Positions 8,891 through 18,117 are shown, counted from the first letter of the stretch. The stretch: DNA of 64,000 bases from Verrucomicrobiaceae bacterium (GCA_016713035.1 JADJPW010000006.1:372001-436000); one strand, 5' to 3'. Numbers and translations are program-made. Notes: generated by a model not told the origin, from the letters alone.

Positions 8891-9739
8891 ATGGATTCTC
8901 GCACCACCCAGTCCGCTGTTCTTCTCGAAGCTCTCCCTTACATGCAGTCCTTCCGTGGCTGCACCTTCCTCATCAAAGTGGGCGGCAGTGCCATGGAGGA
9001 CCCCGTGCAGGTGGATAGCTTCCTGCGTGACGTCGTCTTCCTCGAAGCCGTGGGGATCAATCCCATCATCGTGCATGGTGGTGGAAAGGCCATCTCCAAA
9101 GCCATGACCGAGTCCGGTCTCCAGGCCAAATTTATCAATGGCATGCGTGTCACCGATGACGAAACGATCAAAATCGTCGAGGAAACCCTCGCTCGTGTGA
9201 TCAATCCGGAAATCGTCAGCAAGATCAACGCCTTTGGCGGCAAAGCGGTCGGTATTCCCGGCACAGAAGTCTTCACTAGCGAGAAAATGAAGGGCGACCT
9301 CGGTTGGGTCGGGGAGGTGAGCGATTGCAAACTCGGCCTCATTCAGGCTGCTGTGGCAGGTGAGTTCGTCCCAGTTGTCTCACCCGTGGCCCGTGAGCTC
9401 GCCAGTGGCAAAACGCTCAATGTGAATGCCGATCTGGCCGCCTGTGCTCTCGCCAAACGCCTGAAAGCCACGAAACTCATCTTCCTCAGCGATGTGCGTG
9501 GCGTGATGCGTGATCCGAAGGACGACTCCACACTCATTCCGAGCCTCAATGAAGCCTCCATCGCCAAACTGAAGGCCGAAGGCATCATCAGCGGCGGCAT
9601 GATCCCGAAAGTGGACTCCTCACTCGACTCCCTGCGTGGCGGCGTAGGAAAGGTCCACCTCATCGACGGACGCTTGCCGCATGCGCTGATTTTGGAAATC
9701 TTTACCGATGGTGGCATCGGCACCGAGATTCATCTTTGA
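8891..9739 (+). CDS. argB: acetylglutamate kinase
   Basis: 282 residues with the amino-acid-kinase fold motifs: FLIKVGGSAM (nucleotide-binding loop), IIVHGGGKAI, the NVNADLAACALA stretch and the GGMIPKVDSSL box. It phosphorylates N-acetyl-L-glutamate, the second step of arginine synthesis. argD follows 57 bp downstream on the same strand, so the pair is very likely an operon. An Arg-feedback N-terminal helix is not obvious. Confidence 0.96.
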   Translation: MDSRTTQSAVLLEALPYMQSFRGCTFLIKVGGSAMEDPVQVDSFLRDVVFLEAVGINPIIVHGGGKAISKAMTESGLQAKFINGMRVTDDETIKIVEETLARVINPEIVSKINAFGGKAVGIPGTEVFTSEKMKGDLGWVGEVSDCKLGLIQAAVAGEFVPVVSPVARELASGKTLNVNADLAACALAKRLKATKLIFLSDVRGVMRDPKDDSTLIPSLNEASIAKLKAEGIISGGMIPKVDSSLDSLRGGVGKVHLIDGRLPHALILEIFTDGGIGTEIHL

Positions 9740-9796
9740 CACACGGCCCATTCATTTTCCGCCCACAGGCTTCATCTCTTTTTTGTACACTCATTC

Positions 9797-11044
9797 ATGT
9801 CCGCCTCCATCCATCCAGAAACTCAATGGCTCTCTCAATACGTGCTCGGCAACTACGGACGCTATGACGTGTGGCCCGTGCGTGGCGAGGGGCCGTATGT
9901 CTGGGACCGAGACGGGAAAAAATATCTCGACTTCGCAGGCGGCGTGGCGGTCTGCCCACTGGGACACTGCCCGCCACCGGTCGTGAAGGCCATCACTGAG
10001 CAGGCTAGCACGCTCATTCATGTCTCGAACTGGTATTGCATCGATAAACAAGCTGAGCTGGCTCGCATCCTCGTGGAAGAATGCGTGCAGATCCTTGGAA
10101 AGTGCTTCTTCTGCAATAGCGGCGCAGAGGCCAATGAAGGCCTCCTGAAGCTCGCTCGCAAATACGGCCAGCAGACAGGTGGACGCTACGAGATCATCAC
10201 CTTCACCGGTAGCTTTCATGGCCGCACATTCGGTGCCATGACCGCCACGGCGCAGGAGAAGATCCACGGCGGATTCGGCCCACTGCCGCCAGGATTCGTC
10301 TATGTGCCCTTCAACGACCTCGAAGCCCTCAAAGCTGCGATCACCGACAAAACCGTCGCCATCCTCGTCGAGCCGATTCAGGGCGAAAGCGGTGTGAATC
10401 CGGTCACTGCCGACTTTTTGCGCGGAGTGCAGGCCTTATGCCGGAAAAACGACTTACTCCTGCTCCTAGACGAAGTGCAGGTCGGATTCGGCAGAGCAGG
10501 GGAGATGGCTGGATGGCGCAGCATCATTCCGGGCGATGAAATCCAGCCCGATGGCATCAGTTGGGCCAAAGCGATCGGTAGCGGCTTCCCGCTCGGTTCC
10601 TTCTGGGTGAATGATCGCCGTGATTTGAGCAAGTTACTGGGCCCAGGCACCCACGGCACGACGTATGGCGGCTCTCCGCTGGCTTGTGCGGTAGGTATTG
10701 CCACGCTGCGCACCATTCTGGATGAAAAACTCTGTGAAAATGCCAGGACTCGCGGTGCAGCCATCGCTGCCACCGCACGGGCATGGAAGCATCCGCTGAT
10801 CAAAGATGTGCGTCAGCTCGGGCTCTTCATCGGCTGGGAACTCCAGGCCGATGCCATCGCCGCGAAGTCCGGTGGCAAAATGCCGAGCATCTATCTCGCT
10901 CAAAAACTGCTCGATGCGGGAATGATGGTCACACCTGCGGGTCCTAATGTGGTGCGGTGGCTTTCTCCGCTGAACATCACCGCTGCACACGCAGAAGAGG
11001 GGCTGCGGATATTCAAATCCGTCCTGGATGCCGTGTCGGCCTAG
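9797..11044 (+). CDS. argD: acetylornithine aminotransferase
   Basis: 415 residues, class III PLP aminotransferase. Visible features are FCNSGAEANEG, the GSFHGRTFGAM block, LLLLDEVQVGFGRAG (cofactor Asp) and SWAKAIGSGFPLGSFW with the PLP lysine. It converts N-acetylglutamate semialdehyde to N-acetylornithine in arginine synthesis, and homologues can also serve in lysine synthesis. It directly follows argB, and its end lies six bases from the convergent tatD gene. Confidence 0.95.
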   Translation: MSASIHPETQWLSQYVLGNYGRYDVWPVRGEGPYVWDRDGKKYLDFAGGVAVCPLGHCPPPVVKAITEQASTLIHVSNWYCIDKQAELARILVEECVQILGKCFFCNSGAEANEGLLKLARKYGQQTGGRYEIITFTGSFHGRTFGAMTATAQEKIHGGFGPLPPGFVYVPFNDLEALKAAITDKTVAILVEPIQGESGVNPVTADFLRGVQALCRKNDLLLLLDEVQVGFGRAGEMAGWRSIIPGDEIQPDGISWAKAIGSGFPLGSFWVNDRRDLSKLLGPGTHGTTYGGSPLACAVGIATLRTILDEKLCENARTRGAAIAATARAWKHPLIKDVRQLGLFIGWELQADAIAAKSGGKMPSIYLAQKLLDAGMMVTPAGPNVVRWLSPLNITAAHAEEGLRIFKSVLDAVSA

Positions 11045-11050
11045 TCGCAG

Positions 11051-11839
11051 TCACCAGCCTTTGAAGAAGCTCAGTGCTGTGCGGGTCGTGGTGTCCGCTA
11101 ATTCGGCGAGAGAGACATTGCGAAGGGATGCGATGGCCTTTGCCGTATCTGCGACATAGGCAGGCTCACAGCGCTTCCCTCGGTGCGGGACGGGGGCTAG
11201 GTATGGGGCGTCCGTTTCTAGCATGAAGCGATCCGCCGCGACGCTGCGGGCCGTCTCGGCAATGATGCCCGCGTTTTTGAAAGTGACGATGCCGGTGAAT
11301 GAAATGAGGTGACCCGCATCGAGCAGAGGCTGCGCCTGCTCCAAGCTGCCCGTGAAGCAGTGAAAGACACCACGCAGGCGATCACTGAAGGGCAAAACGA
11401 TGGCACAGAGGTCATCCCAGCTCTCCCGATTATGCAGGATGACATTCAGCCCCAGTTCCGCTGCGAGAGTGAGCTGAGCGCGGAGGCAGGTGGCCTGGTG
11501 GCTGCGCCATTGATCCTGCGACCAGCCCGTGGGCGGCGGATGGAAGTAATCGAGGCCGATTTCTCCGATGGCGCAGACTTTCGGGTGCTGAGCGAGCTGG
11601 CGCAGCTCGTCGATCCAGGATTCGCCCTGGAGGGAGTCCACATCGCAGGGATGGATACCCGCTGCGATACGCACATCTGGCTCCTGCTCGGCGATTGCGA
11701 TGAGTTTGCGTGTATTCTCCAAATCGACGGCTGGAGCGATCATGCGTGTTACACCCGCCGCACGGGCACGCTCTAGCACAGCGGGGAGATCCGCGTCGAA
11801 CTGGCGGCTGCCGAGATGCGTGTGCGTATCGGTGAGCAT
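11051..11839 (-). CDS. tatD: TatD-family metal-dependent DNase
   Basis: 262 residues. The N-terminal DTHTHL metal-binding motif, AAGIHPCD, IGEIGLDYF, VILHNRESW, GVFHCFTGS and the ETDAPYLAP block are all present and in the expected order. TatD proteins are two-metal TIM-barrel nucleases implicated in DNA or RNA quality control. A SET-domain gene lies 17 bp upstream on the same strand. Confidence 0.93.
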   Translation of the reverse strand: MLTDTHTHLGSRQFDADLPAVLERARAAGVTRMIAPAVDLENTRKLIAIAEQEPDVRIAAGIHPCDVDSLQGESWIDELRQLAQHPKVCAIGEIGLDYFHPPPTGWSQDQWRSHQATCLRAQLTLAAELGLNVILHNRESWDDLCAIVLPFSDRLRGVFHCFTGSLEQAQPLLDAGHLISFTGIVTFKNAGIIAETARSVAADRFMLETDAPYLAPVPHRGKRCEPAYVADTAKAIASLRNVSLAELADTTTRTALSFFKGW

Positions 11840-11856
11840 GCGTTACGGCTCAGGGG

Positions 11857-12471
11857 TTAGCTGCGAGAGCGCTTTTTGACGGACTGTTTTTTCGCAGTGC
11901 TTTTCTTCGCCGTACTTTTCTTCGCATTGGGGAATTTGCCCTTTTTGGCCTCGGCTTCGATTTTTTGCATCATGCGTAGGAGCTTGGGCCATTGCTTGCG
12001 CTCGACGATGTAACCGATGCAGTTTTTGCTGCCGCAGCGGCAGGGATGCTCGTCCCAGGTGTCCACATCAAAGCCGTAGTTGTAGGTCAGCTCTTCCCCG
12101 GCCTTGATCTCGCGCAGGGAGTAAATCCAGATGCGGCCGCGAATGATGTAGGCCTCACAGTTCGGCGAACATGAGTGGTTGATGTACTTGGCCGGGTTGG
12201 GGCCTTTTGCGCCGTCGATGTCGTACTTCTTATTGAGCGTGAAGACATAGACTGCGGCTCCACCTGTTTTTTTGGCCCTCGCGATGAGTGCATCACCACG
12301 GCGGCGTGATTCGGCCTTGGTGATTTTTTCGCCAATGTATTCGATGATGGGCGAATCGTTTGGAATGTCGGCTGCGGCGAAAATGCCGCGATTGTGAATG
12401 GAGGAGCTTTTGACTTTCCAGAGTCGTTTCGTGGGGGCGGTGGGCATGCGTGGATGGTTGAGGGGGCGCAT
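11857..12471 (-). CDS. SET-domain lysine methyltransferase with a basic Lys/Ser tail
   Basis: 204 residues (ATG at 12471 or, more likely by homology, 12447). The SET core is complete: GIFAAADIP, IEYIGEKIT, the cofactor/substrate motif INHSCSPNC (NHxxxPN), GEELTYNYGFD, and a post-SET cysteine cluster PCRCGSKNCIGYI. SET enzymes transfer methyl from S-adenosylmethionine to lysine side chains. The last 25 or so residues are a histone-like tail with a repeated AKKST unit, which could be a nucleic acid anchor or an automethylation site. No substrate gene is adjacent, but a Lys/Ala-tailed small basic protein is coded at 31035-31259. Confidence 0.9.
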   Translation of the reverse strand: MRPLNHPRMPTAPTKRLWKVKSSSIHNRGIFAAADIPNDSPIIEYIGEKITKAESRRRGDALIARAKKTGGAAVYVFTLNKKYDIDGAKGPNPAKYINHSCSPNCEAYIIRGRIWIYSLREIKAGEELTYNYGFDVDTWDEHPCRCGSKNCIGYIVERKQWPKLLRMMQKIEAEAKKGKFPNAKKSTAKKSTAKKQSVKKRSRS

Positions 12472-12534
12472 GAAGTGGGCCGTGACTGCGGAAAGTCAAG
12501 GTATGGCGCGGACGGACTTCAGAGGCTAGGCACC

Positions 12535-13653
12535 TCAACCCAGGATCACACTGGCCGCACGCTGGTAGGCACCCCCAGTGCCGAGGGTGGCCACGACGCT
12601 GGCTAGGTCGGCCTGGAGGTCGCTGCGCTTTTGCGGATCTTGCAGCAGCTCCAGCGTGGCTCGGGCGAGCGTTTCGGGGCTGAGATCGTGCTGCACCAGC
12701 TCGCGCACGACTTCGCGCCCAGCGAGGATGTTCACCATGCCGAGGTGCTGGATTTTCACGACAGCCTTACCCACGACGTAGGTGGGCCAACTGACATTGT
12801 ACACGAGTGTGTAGGGCAGGCCAAAACAGGCCGCTTCGAGCGTGGCGGTGCCACTGGCCACGGCACCAGCCTCACAGCGCTGCATGAGGTCATAGACGGT
12901 GCCGACTTCGATCCACTTTTTGGCCTCGGGCAGGCCGTGCTTGTCGGCGAGCTCGCGCATGTGGCTAGCGAGCACCTCCGTAGCGGCAGAAACGGCGAAA
13001 CGGGCCTCTGGCATGGCCTCGCGGATGATTTTGGCCGCACCGAGCATGATGGGGAAGAGGCGGCGCACCTCATTGAGCCTGCTGCCGGGGAACCAGCCGC
13101 ACAATCCAGTTTCACGCGGCCAATTTCGCCGCAGTTGCAGGGTGCGATCCACCATGGGATGGCCACAGAACTCGGTGCGGAGACCACTTTGCTCGTAGAA
13201 GTCTTTTTCGAAGGGGAAGATGCAGATCATGAGGTCGAGCACCTTCGCCGTGGTCTTCACGCGGCCCTTTTTCCAAGCCCAGACCTGGGGGCTGATGTAG
13301 TAGATGAGTTTTCCGCTGTAACCACCGCTGCGCAGGGCTTTGGCGAGGCGGAGATTGAAGCCGGGATAGTCCACCAGGACGACCGCATCGGGTTTTTGCT
13401 CCAAGATGAGTGTGGTCTGGGCGGTGAGCTTTTCTTTGAAGTAGCTGTACATCTTCAAGACCTCCCACAGGCCCACGACACCGGCTTTTTCGACCCAGTC
13501 CTCAATGCTGCTACCTGGCGCTGCCTCACGCATCCGCGGCCCACCCAGCCCGCTGAGTGCCAGCGTGGGCTGCCGGGCCTTCATCTCACGCAGCAAGCCC
13601 GCCGCATGCGTGTCGCCGCTGATCTCCCCTGCGATGATGTGGATGCGGGTCAT
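12535..13653 (-). CDS. lpxB: lipid-A-disaccharide synthase
   Basis: 372 residues, the usual length for LpxB (GT19). Diagnostic stretches are IIAGEISGDTHAAGLL, LVDYPGFNLRLAKAL, YYISPQVWAWKKGR, CIFPFEKDFYEQ and ASGTATLEAACFGLP. It joins UDP-2,3-diacylglucosamine to lipid X in lipid A assembly at the inner membrane. Its presence shows the organism builds a lipopolysaccharide-type outer membrane. It follows proS by nine bases on the same strand. Confidence 0.96.
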   Translation of the reverse strand: MTRIHIIAGEISGDTHAAGLLREMKARQPTLALSGLGGPRMREAAPGSSIEDWVEKAGVVGLWEVLKMYSYFKEKLTAQTTLILEQKPDAVVLVDYPGFNLRLAKALRSGGYSGKLIYYISPQVWAWKKGRVKTTAKVLDLMICIFPFEKDFYEQSGLRTEFCGHPMVDRTLQLRRNWPRETGLCGWFPGSRLNEVRRLFPIMLGAAKIIREAMPEARFAVSAATEVLASHMRELADKHGLPEAKKWIEVGTVYDLMQRCEAGAVASGTATLEAACFGLPYTLVYNVSWPTYVVGKAVVKIQHLGMVNILAGREVVRELVQHDLSPETLARATLELLQDPQKRSDLQADLASVVATLGTGGAYQRAASVILG

Positions 13654-13662
13654 GCAGATGGA

Positions 13663-15189
13663 TCAATAACTCCGCGCAAAGACCACTCGGCGTTGGCTGG
13701 GGCGGCCGGTGAGGAAGCAGGTGCCGTTTTCGACGTATTGGTTGCCGTGCGGGATGCAGCGGATGGTGATTTTGTTTTCTTTGGCGAGCTTTTCCTCTTC
13801 TTCCATGGTGCCTGCCCAGTGCATGAGGGCGAAGCCGCCACTGCTGGCTTCATCAGCGAAGAAGGCTTTGAATTCTTCGAGCGTTTCGAGCTTTTTGGTG
13901 TGGGCATCCCGCAGGGCGGTGGCACGGTCGAGGAGGGCCTGCTGGATTTCTGCAAGTCGCTCCTGCACCTGCTGGATGAAGTCTTCTTTGCCGAGGAATT
14001 CTTTGGCCTTTGGTCCCTGATCGCGGCGGCAAACGGCGACGCTGCGGCTGGTGATGTCACGTGGGCCCATTTCGACGCGGAGAGGGACACCTTTTTTGAT
14101 CCATTCCCAATTCTTCTGGCCACCGGGGAGATCCCGCTTGTCCACGAGCACGCGGATGGGCTCTCCAGCCCAAGTTTGGCTGCGGAGGGTCTGGGCGAGG
14201 GCTTCGCAGGCGTCGATGATTTCCTGTCGTGTGTCGGGCTTCGGAGTGACGGGAAGGATGACGATCTGCTGCGGTGCGACGCGTGGTGGGATGATCACGC
14301 CGTCGTCGTCGCCATGGGCCATGATGAGGGTGCCGATGAGGCGAGTGCTGACGCCCCAGCTGGTGGTGTGTGCGAATTGGCGTGTGTTGTCGCGGCCGAG
14401 GAACTGGATGCCTGCGGCTTTGGAGAAGTTTTGGCCCAGGTAGTGCGATGTGCCGGCCTGGATGGCTTTTTTGTCCTGAACCATCGCTTCGACAGTCAGG
14501 GTGCGGACGGCACCGGGGAAGCGCTCGCGCTCGGTTTTCTCGCCAGGGATGGTGGGGATGGCGAGGTGGTCACGGAGGAAGTCCTCATAGACTTTGTGCA
14601 TCGTCTCGGTCTCGACGATGGCTTCTTCAGCGGTCTCATGGGCGGTGTGGCCCTCTTGCCAGAGGAACTCTGCGGTGCGGAGGAAAAGGCGGGGGCGCAT
14701 TTCCCAGCGCATGACGTTGCACCACTGATTGATGAGTAGTGGCAGATCGCGGTAGCTCTCGACCCAGCGGGCAAAGGCGGCACCGATGATGGTTTCGGAA
14801 GTGGGGCGGATGACGAAGGGCTCGGCGAGTTCGCCGGTGGGGATCATCTTGGTGGTGCCATCGGGCTGCTTCTGTGCCTCTAGGCGATGATGGGTGACGA
14901 CGGCACACTCGGTGGCAAAGCCTTCGGCATGCTGGGCTTCCTTTTCCAAGTAGCTCAAGGGGATGAGCAAGGGGAAGTAGGCGTTGACGTGGCCGGTGGC
15001 TTTGAATTTCGCATCGAGCTGGCGCTGGATGCTCTCCCACAGGCCGTAGCCCCAGGGTTTGATGACCATGCAGCCACGCACTTCGGAGTTCTCCGCCATG
15101 TCGGAGGCGCGGATGACCTGCTGGTACCATTCGGGGAAATCTTTTTCGCGGGTGGGGCTGATGGCGGGGGCGGCTGCGGCGTTGCTCAT
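13663..15189 (-). CDS. proS: prolyl-tRNA synthetase, short archaeal/eukaryote-like type
   Basis: 508 residues without the large editing insertion, the class II ProS type 3 architecture. Recognisable blocks are DFPEWYQQVI, RGCMVIKPWGYGLWE, VIRPTSETIIG, the motif 2 region QWCNVMRWEMRPRLFLRTAEFLWQEG-type sequence, and a C-terminal zinc-domain-like end (CFLTGRPSQRRVVFARSY). It charges tRNA-Pro. It lies upstream of lpxB in a tight minus-strand pair. Confidence 0.96.
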   Translation of the reverse strand: MSNAAAAPAISPTREKDFPEWYQQVIRASDMAENSEVRGCMVIKPWGYGLWESIQRQLDAKFKATGHVNAYFPLLIPLSYLEKEAQHAEGFATECAVVTHHRLEAQKQPDGTTKMIPTGELAEPFVIRPTSETIIGAAFARWVESYRDLPLLINQWCNVMRWEMRPRLFLRTAEFLWQEGHTAHETAEEAIVETETMHKVYEDFLRDHLAIPTIPGEKTERERFPGAVRTLTVEAMVQDKKAIQAGTSHYLGQNFSKAAGIQFLGRDNTRQFAHTTSWGVSTRLIGTLIMAHGDDDGVIIPPRVAPQQIVILPVTPKPDTRQEIIDACEALAQTLRSQTWAGEPIRVLVDKRDLPGGQKNWEWIKKGVPLRVEMGPRDITSRSVAVCRRDQGPKAKEFLGKEDFIQQVQERLAEIQQALLDRATALRDAHTKKLETLEEFKAFFADEASSGGFALMHWAGTMEEEEKLAKENKITIRCIPHGNQYVENGTCFLTGRPSQRRVVFARSY

Positions 15190-15253
15190 GGTGTTTTTTT
15201 GGAGGGGGAGAGAGTAGGGCGGATAGCAAGGTGTTCAACCCCAATGCCATGCA

Positions 15254-15287
15254 CAAAAAAAACGGGCGACTCAGGTGAGCCGCCCGT
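15254..15287 (-). terminator. rho-independent terminator of the 15320-15847 gene
   Basis: On the minus strand a stem ACGGGCGGCTCA/TGAGTCGCCCGT with a two-base loop is followed by a run of eight T. It sits just after the stop of the secreted-protein gene and before proS. Confidence 0.85.
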
Positions 15288-15319
15288 GTGGGAGTCGGAT
15301 GCTTTGTTTTCGCTCCAGA

Positions 15320-15847
15320 TTACTTCGCGAATGGGCTAGTGATCAGCTTGCGGAAGCTTTCATTGAGCTTGGCGATGGCGTCTTTCGGGCCAGTGAGCTT
15401 GATGAAGACGTTGTTGTCATCTGCGGTGGGGACGATGGCTCCGAGGAGGGTGTAGCCCTCCTTCGGTGTCTTCGCACCCATCGGCGGGCCGTCGTTGTAG
15501 GTGCCGGTGGCCGTTACGAGTGTGACTTTTTTGCCACCTGCTTCGATCTCTTCCGTTTTAGACTCGGGCTTCGTCGCGAATTGGCCGATCCAGCGATCCA
15601 CATTCGCCTGCACTCCGCCACCACCGCCTGGGAAGACGTAAAAAGCGGCTTCTAGCGGCTTTTCGACGCCTTCGGCTTTGGCGAGGAGTGTGGCGACACG
15701 CATCATACCGGGCGTCTGCGAGAGAGACCACGGTGCAGCATACGCGAAGTTGAGGCCACCAGCTTCGACTTTACCACCGTCCTCCGCACGAAGCGTGGTG
15801 GTGGCAAAGCCAGCGAGGGCCAGGAGGATGAATGAGGCACGTTTCAT
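15320..15847 (-). CDS. secreted hypothetical protein
   Basis: 175 residues with a clear signal peptide (MKRASFILLALAGFATTTLRA, cleavage near residue 21). The mature part has a Gly-rich FPGGGGGV loop and alternating beta-type segments. I know proteins of this size and pattern from the phylum but cannot assign a function. It lies downstream of the azurin-like gene on the same strand and ends at a strong terminator, so the two may form a periplasmic operon. Confidence 0.75.
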   Translation of the reverse strand: MKRASFILLALAGFATTTLRAEDGGKVEAGGLNFAYAAPWSLSQTPGMMRVATLLAKAEGVEKPLEAAFYVFPGGGGGVQANVDRWIGQFATKPESKTEEIEAGGKKVTLVTATGTYNDGPPMGAKTPKEGYTLLGAIVPTADDNNVFIKLTGPKDAIAKLNESFRKLITSPFAK

Positions 15848-15883
15848 GTGGAGAGAATGGGTGTGTTAAAGAAGACGAGTGAA

Positions 15884-16351
15884 TTACTTCACGATGAGCT
15901 TGCCCTTCATGAGCAGGAAGTGACCAGGGAAGGTGCAGATGTAGGGATATTCACCGGCTTCGGCAGGAGCGGTGAATTCGAGCACTTCCTTCTGACCAGG
16001 CTGCACCAGCTTGGTGTTGGCGATGATGTCGGCTGCGGCAGACTCAGGGATGTAGTTCTTGGACATTGCGGCGGGATCGGCAGCCATCTGAAGTGAGGCA
16101 TTGCCCACGACAGCGTCTTTACCGGGCTTCACGAGCACCCAGTTATGCGGGAGGGGTGGGACATTTGGGATGATGGAGTTATCAAAGGTGAGTTTGACCT
16201 TCTGGCCAGGTTTGGCGGAGAGCTCGGCCAGATCAAATGTCATGCCTGTGGGGGCAGAGGGCTTGATGGTGAGTTCAGCCACGGCAGCATCCTGGGCGAA
16301 TGCGGCGGCGCTGACGAGGGAGAGAGCAGTGAGGAGGATGCGTTTCATCAT
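15884..16351 (-). CDS. azurin/plastocyanin-type blue copper protein
   Basis: The frame is open from 16393, but the ATG at 16351 (MMKRILLTALSLVSAAAFA) begins a proper signal peptide and is chosen. The mature domain shows the cupredoxin pattern of azurins: first His in LPHNWVLVKPG, then YICTFPGHFLLMKG, which supplies Cys, His and Met ligands of a type 1 copper centre. It is probably a periplasmic one-electron carrier. AKPGQKVKLTFDN is the typical second strand. Confidence 0.9.
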   Translation of the reverse strand: MMKRILLTALSLVSAAAFAQDAAVAELTIKPSAPTGMTFDLAELSAKPGQKVKLTFDNSIIPNVPPLPHNWVLVKPGKDAVVGNASLQMAADPAAMSKNYIPESAAADIIANTKLVQPGQKEVLEFTAPAEAGEYPYICTFPGHFLLMKGKLIVK

Positions 16352-16560
16352 GATGGATGGGGATGGGATTTTTTTGTGTAGCCGGGGAGGCACTCTAATC
16401 GGGGCGCTAGCAGGAGGTTTATCAACGACTTTTTCCTGCGTGAGTCGGTGTTTTGTCGTGCGTGGGATGCTCTGACAGAGCGTTTGAGGGCGAAAAATGA
16501 CCGCCGTGCCATCTTCGTTCTTCCATCCAGCGTGGGAAGCGGTATGACCAGATCCGTTTC

Positions 16561-17427
16561 ATGAAGCCTGTGTTTGAAAAAGTGCCCAGACGCGACTGGG
16601 AGTCGTTTCACTGCGAAATCGTTCGCGGGGCAGACTACGGCACACGCTGGCATTTTCACCCTGAGTTCCAAATCACCCTGGCGGTGCGTAGCAGCGGGCA
16701 CCGTGTCGTCGGCGATCACATAGGCCCGCTCACCGATGGCGACATCGTGCTCCTCGGGGCAAATCTCCCCCACGTCTGGCACCAGGATGAGGCGAGCGGC
16801 CGTGAGGTGCATGCCGTCATCGTGCGTTTTGATCCACAGATCCTCGGTGGAGATTTTTTTCGCCTACCCGAGATGGAAGGAGTACGTCGTGTGCTGGAGC
16901 GTGCCTCCCGTGGCCTGGAAGTGCGTGGAAAGACCCGCGGCCTTGTCGCTGCGCACATGAAGCGCATCGCCGAGACGGAGGGCCTAGCCCGCATTCTCGA
17001 ATTACTCGCCATTTTGCATGAGCTAGCACAGGCGGGCTCCGATGTGCGGCCGCTCGCCAGCACGGGGTATTTGCCCAAGCTGGAATCCGCAGACCAGGAT
17101 CGCATGCAGCGAGTGTGTGACTTTATCCACTCACGGCTCACCGAGGACATCGACCGGGCGAAGCTCGCCCGACTCGCCCACCTCAGTGAGGGAGCCTTCA
17201 GCCGCTTCTTCCACTCCCGCACAGGCAAAACAGTGCCAGAATATGTCAACGAAGTCCGTGTCGGCCGCGCCTGTCGAATGCTGGCAGAAGATGCCGCCAA
17301 CATCACCGACATCGCCATGGACTGTGGCTACCGGAACCTCGCCAACTTCAATCGCCGCTTCCGTCAAGTCACTGGCATGACGCCAAGCCGCTACCGTGAG
17401 AAATTCCGTGGTGCCGCAGGTATCTAA
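16561..17427 (+). CDS. AraC-family transcriptional regulator with cupin sensor domain
   Basis: 288 residues. The N-terminal half is a small beta-barrel (TRWHFHPEFQITLAV, GDIVLLGANLPHVWH) like the cupin domains of sugar-responsive AraC regulators. The C-terminal 100 residues hold two helix-turn-helix units, with LARLAHLSEGAFSRFFHSRTG and ITDIAMDCGYRNLANFNRRFR, the latter being the family signature. Likely an activator of a carbohydrate gene; no obvious target lies next to it. Confidence 0.92.
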   Translation: MKPVFEKVPRRDWESFHCEIVRGADYGTRWHFHPEFQITLAVRSSGHRVVGDHIGPLTDGDIVLLGANLPHVWHQDEASGREVHAVIVRFDPQILGGDFFRLPEMEGVRRVLERASRGLEVRGKTRGLVAAHMKRIAETEGLARILELLAILHELAQAGSDVRPLASTGYLPKLESADQDRMQRVCDFIHSRLTEDIDRAKLARLAHLSEGAFSRFFHSRTGKTVPEYVNEVRVGRACRMLAEDAANITDIAMDCGYRNLANFNRRFRQVTGMTPSRYREKFRGAAGI

Positions 17428-17460
17428 ACGGCACATCCGATCATTTTCCCCACTGACTCA

Positions 17461-17880
17461 ATGCCCCTGGCAGAAAAACAACGTCAACTCATCGAGGATC
17501 TACTCCTCATCCCAGATGTACAGGAGCGCCTCTCAGCCCTCACCAGCTACGCCGCGCGGATGCACCTCCCCCCAGAACAGCATACAGACGCCAATCGAGT
17601 TCCTGGCTGTGTTTCCCGCGTTTGGTTGAGCGGTGAGTTACGCGGAGGCCGCACACGATTTGATTGCGAGGCCGATTCCCCGATGGTGAAGGCCTTGGTC
17701 GCCCTTTTATGCGATCTATATAGTGACGCCACTCCACAGGAGGTCAGTCTTGTTGAGCCAGAAATCTTGGAAGGATGCCATTTCACCAAAATGCTCACTC
17801 CGACACGATTAAACGGCTTAGCCCATGTTCGGGCTCGTATTCGCCAGCTCGCGCTGGAGTGGTGTGCAGCAGTGGAATGA
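17461..17880 (+). CDS. sufE: SufE-family cysteine desulfurase activator
   Basis: 139 residues, the usual SufE size. The conserved 'VPGC.S.VWL' motif is present with the sulfur-accepting Cys at residue 50, followed by FDCEADSPMVKALVALL. SufE accepts persulfide from a SufS-type desulfurase for iron-sulphur cluster assembly. No suf operon genes lie beside it. It may be transcribed with the AraC gene 33 bp upstream. Confidence 0.9.
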   Translation: MPLAEKQRQLIEDLLLIPDVQERLSALTSYAARMHLPPEQHTDANRVPGCVSRVWLSGELRGGRTRFDCEADSPMVKALVALLCDLYSDATPQEVSLVEPEILEGCHFTKMLTPTRLNGLAHVRARIRQLALEWCAAVE

Positions 17881-17956
17881 TTTTGGTACTTGAGCGGCTC
17901 TCAAAACCCAGCCGCCAAAGGTTCGATCAGCCGTCAAAGTGGTAAATCTGCACTCC

Positions 17957-17999
17957 AAGTCAGATGCCCCCCCCCGGCAAAGCCGGGGGTATCTGACTT
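17957..17999. repeat. 43-bp near-perfect GC-rich palindrome
   Basis: Outer arms AAGTCAGAT and ATCTGACTT enclose inner arms CCCCCGGC and GCCGGGGG around AAA. It lies between sufE and the terminator of glyA. It lacks a T run, so it is a poor intrinsic terminator for sufE, although it could form a strong RNA hairpin in either direction. Confidence 0.7.
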
Positions 18000-18061
18000 T
18001 GCTGGGAACACGGAAAGGAAACGGAATCGGGTTGGGGGGGGCGGTTTGTTCGGCTGAAAGC

Positions 18062-18096
18062 AAAAAAGGCAGCAAGCGCTCGTGCACTTGCTGCCT
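18062..18096 (-). terminator. rho-independent terminator of the rpiB-glyA gene
   Basis: On the minus strand AGGCAGCAAG pairs with CTTGCTGCCT over a GC-rich loop and is followed by six T. It starts about 20 bases after the glyA stop. Confidence 0.88.
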
Positions 18097-18117
18097 GTCC
18101 AGTTAGGAATTGATGAC

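Noticed and set aside
12631..14739. 702-residue plus-strand open frame
   Set aside because: It is wholly antisense to lpxB and proS, both of which have clear family motifs; it lacks any motif itself.
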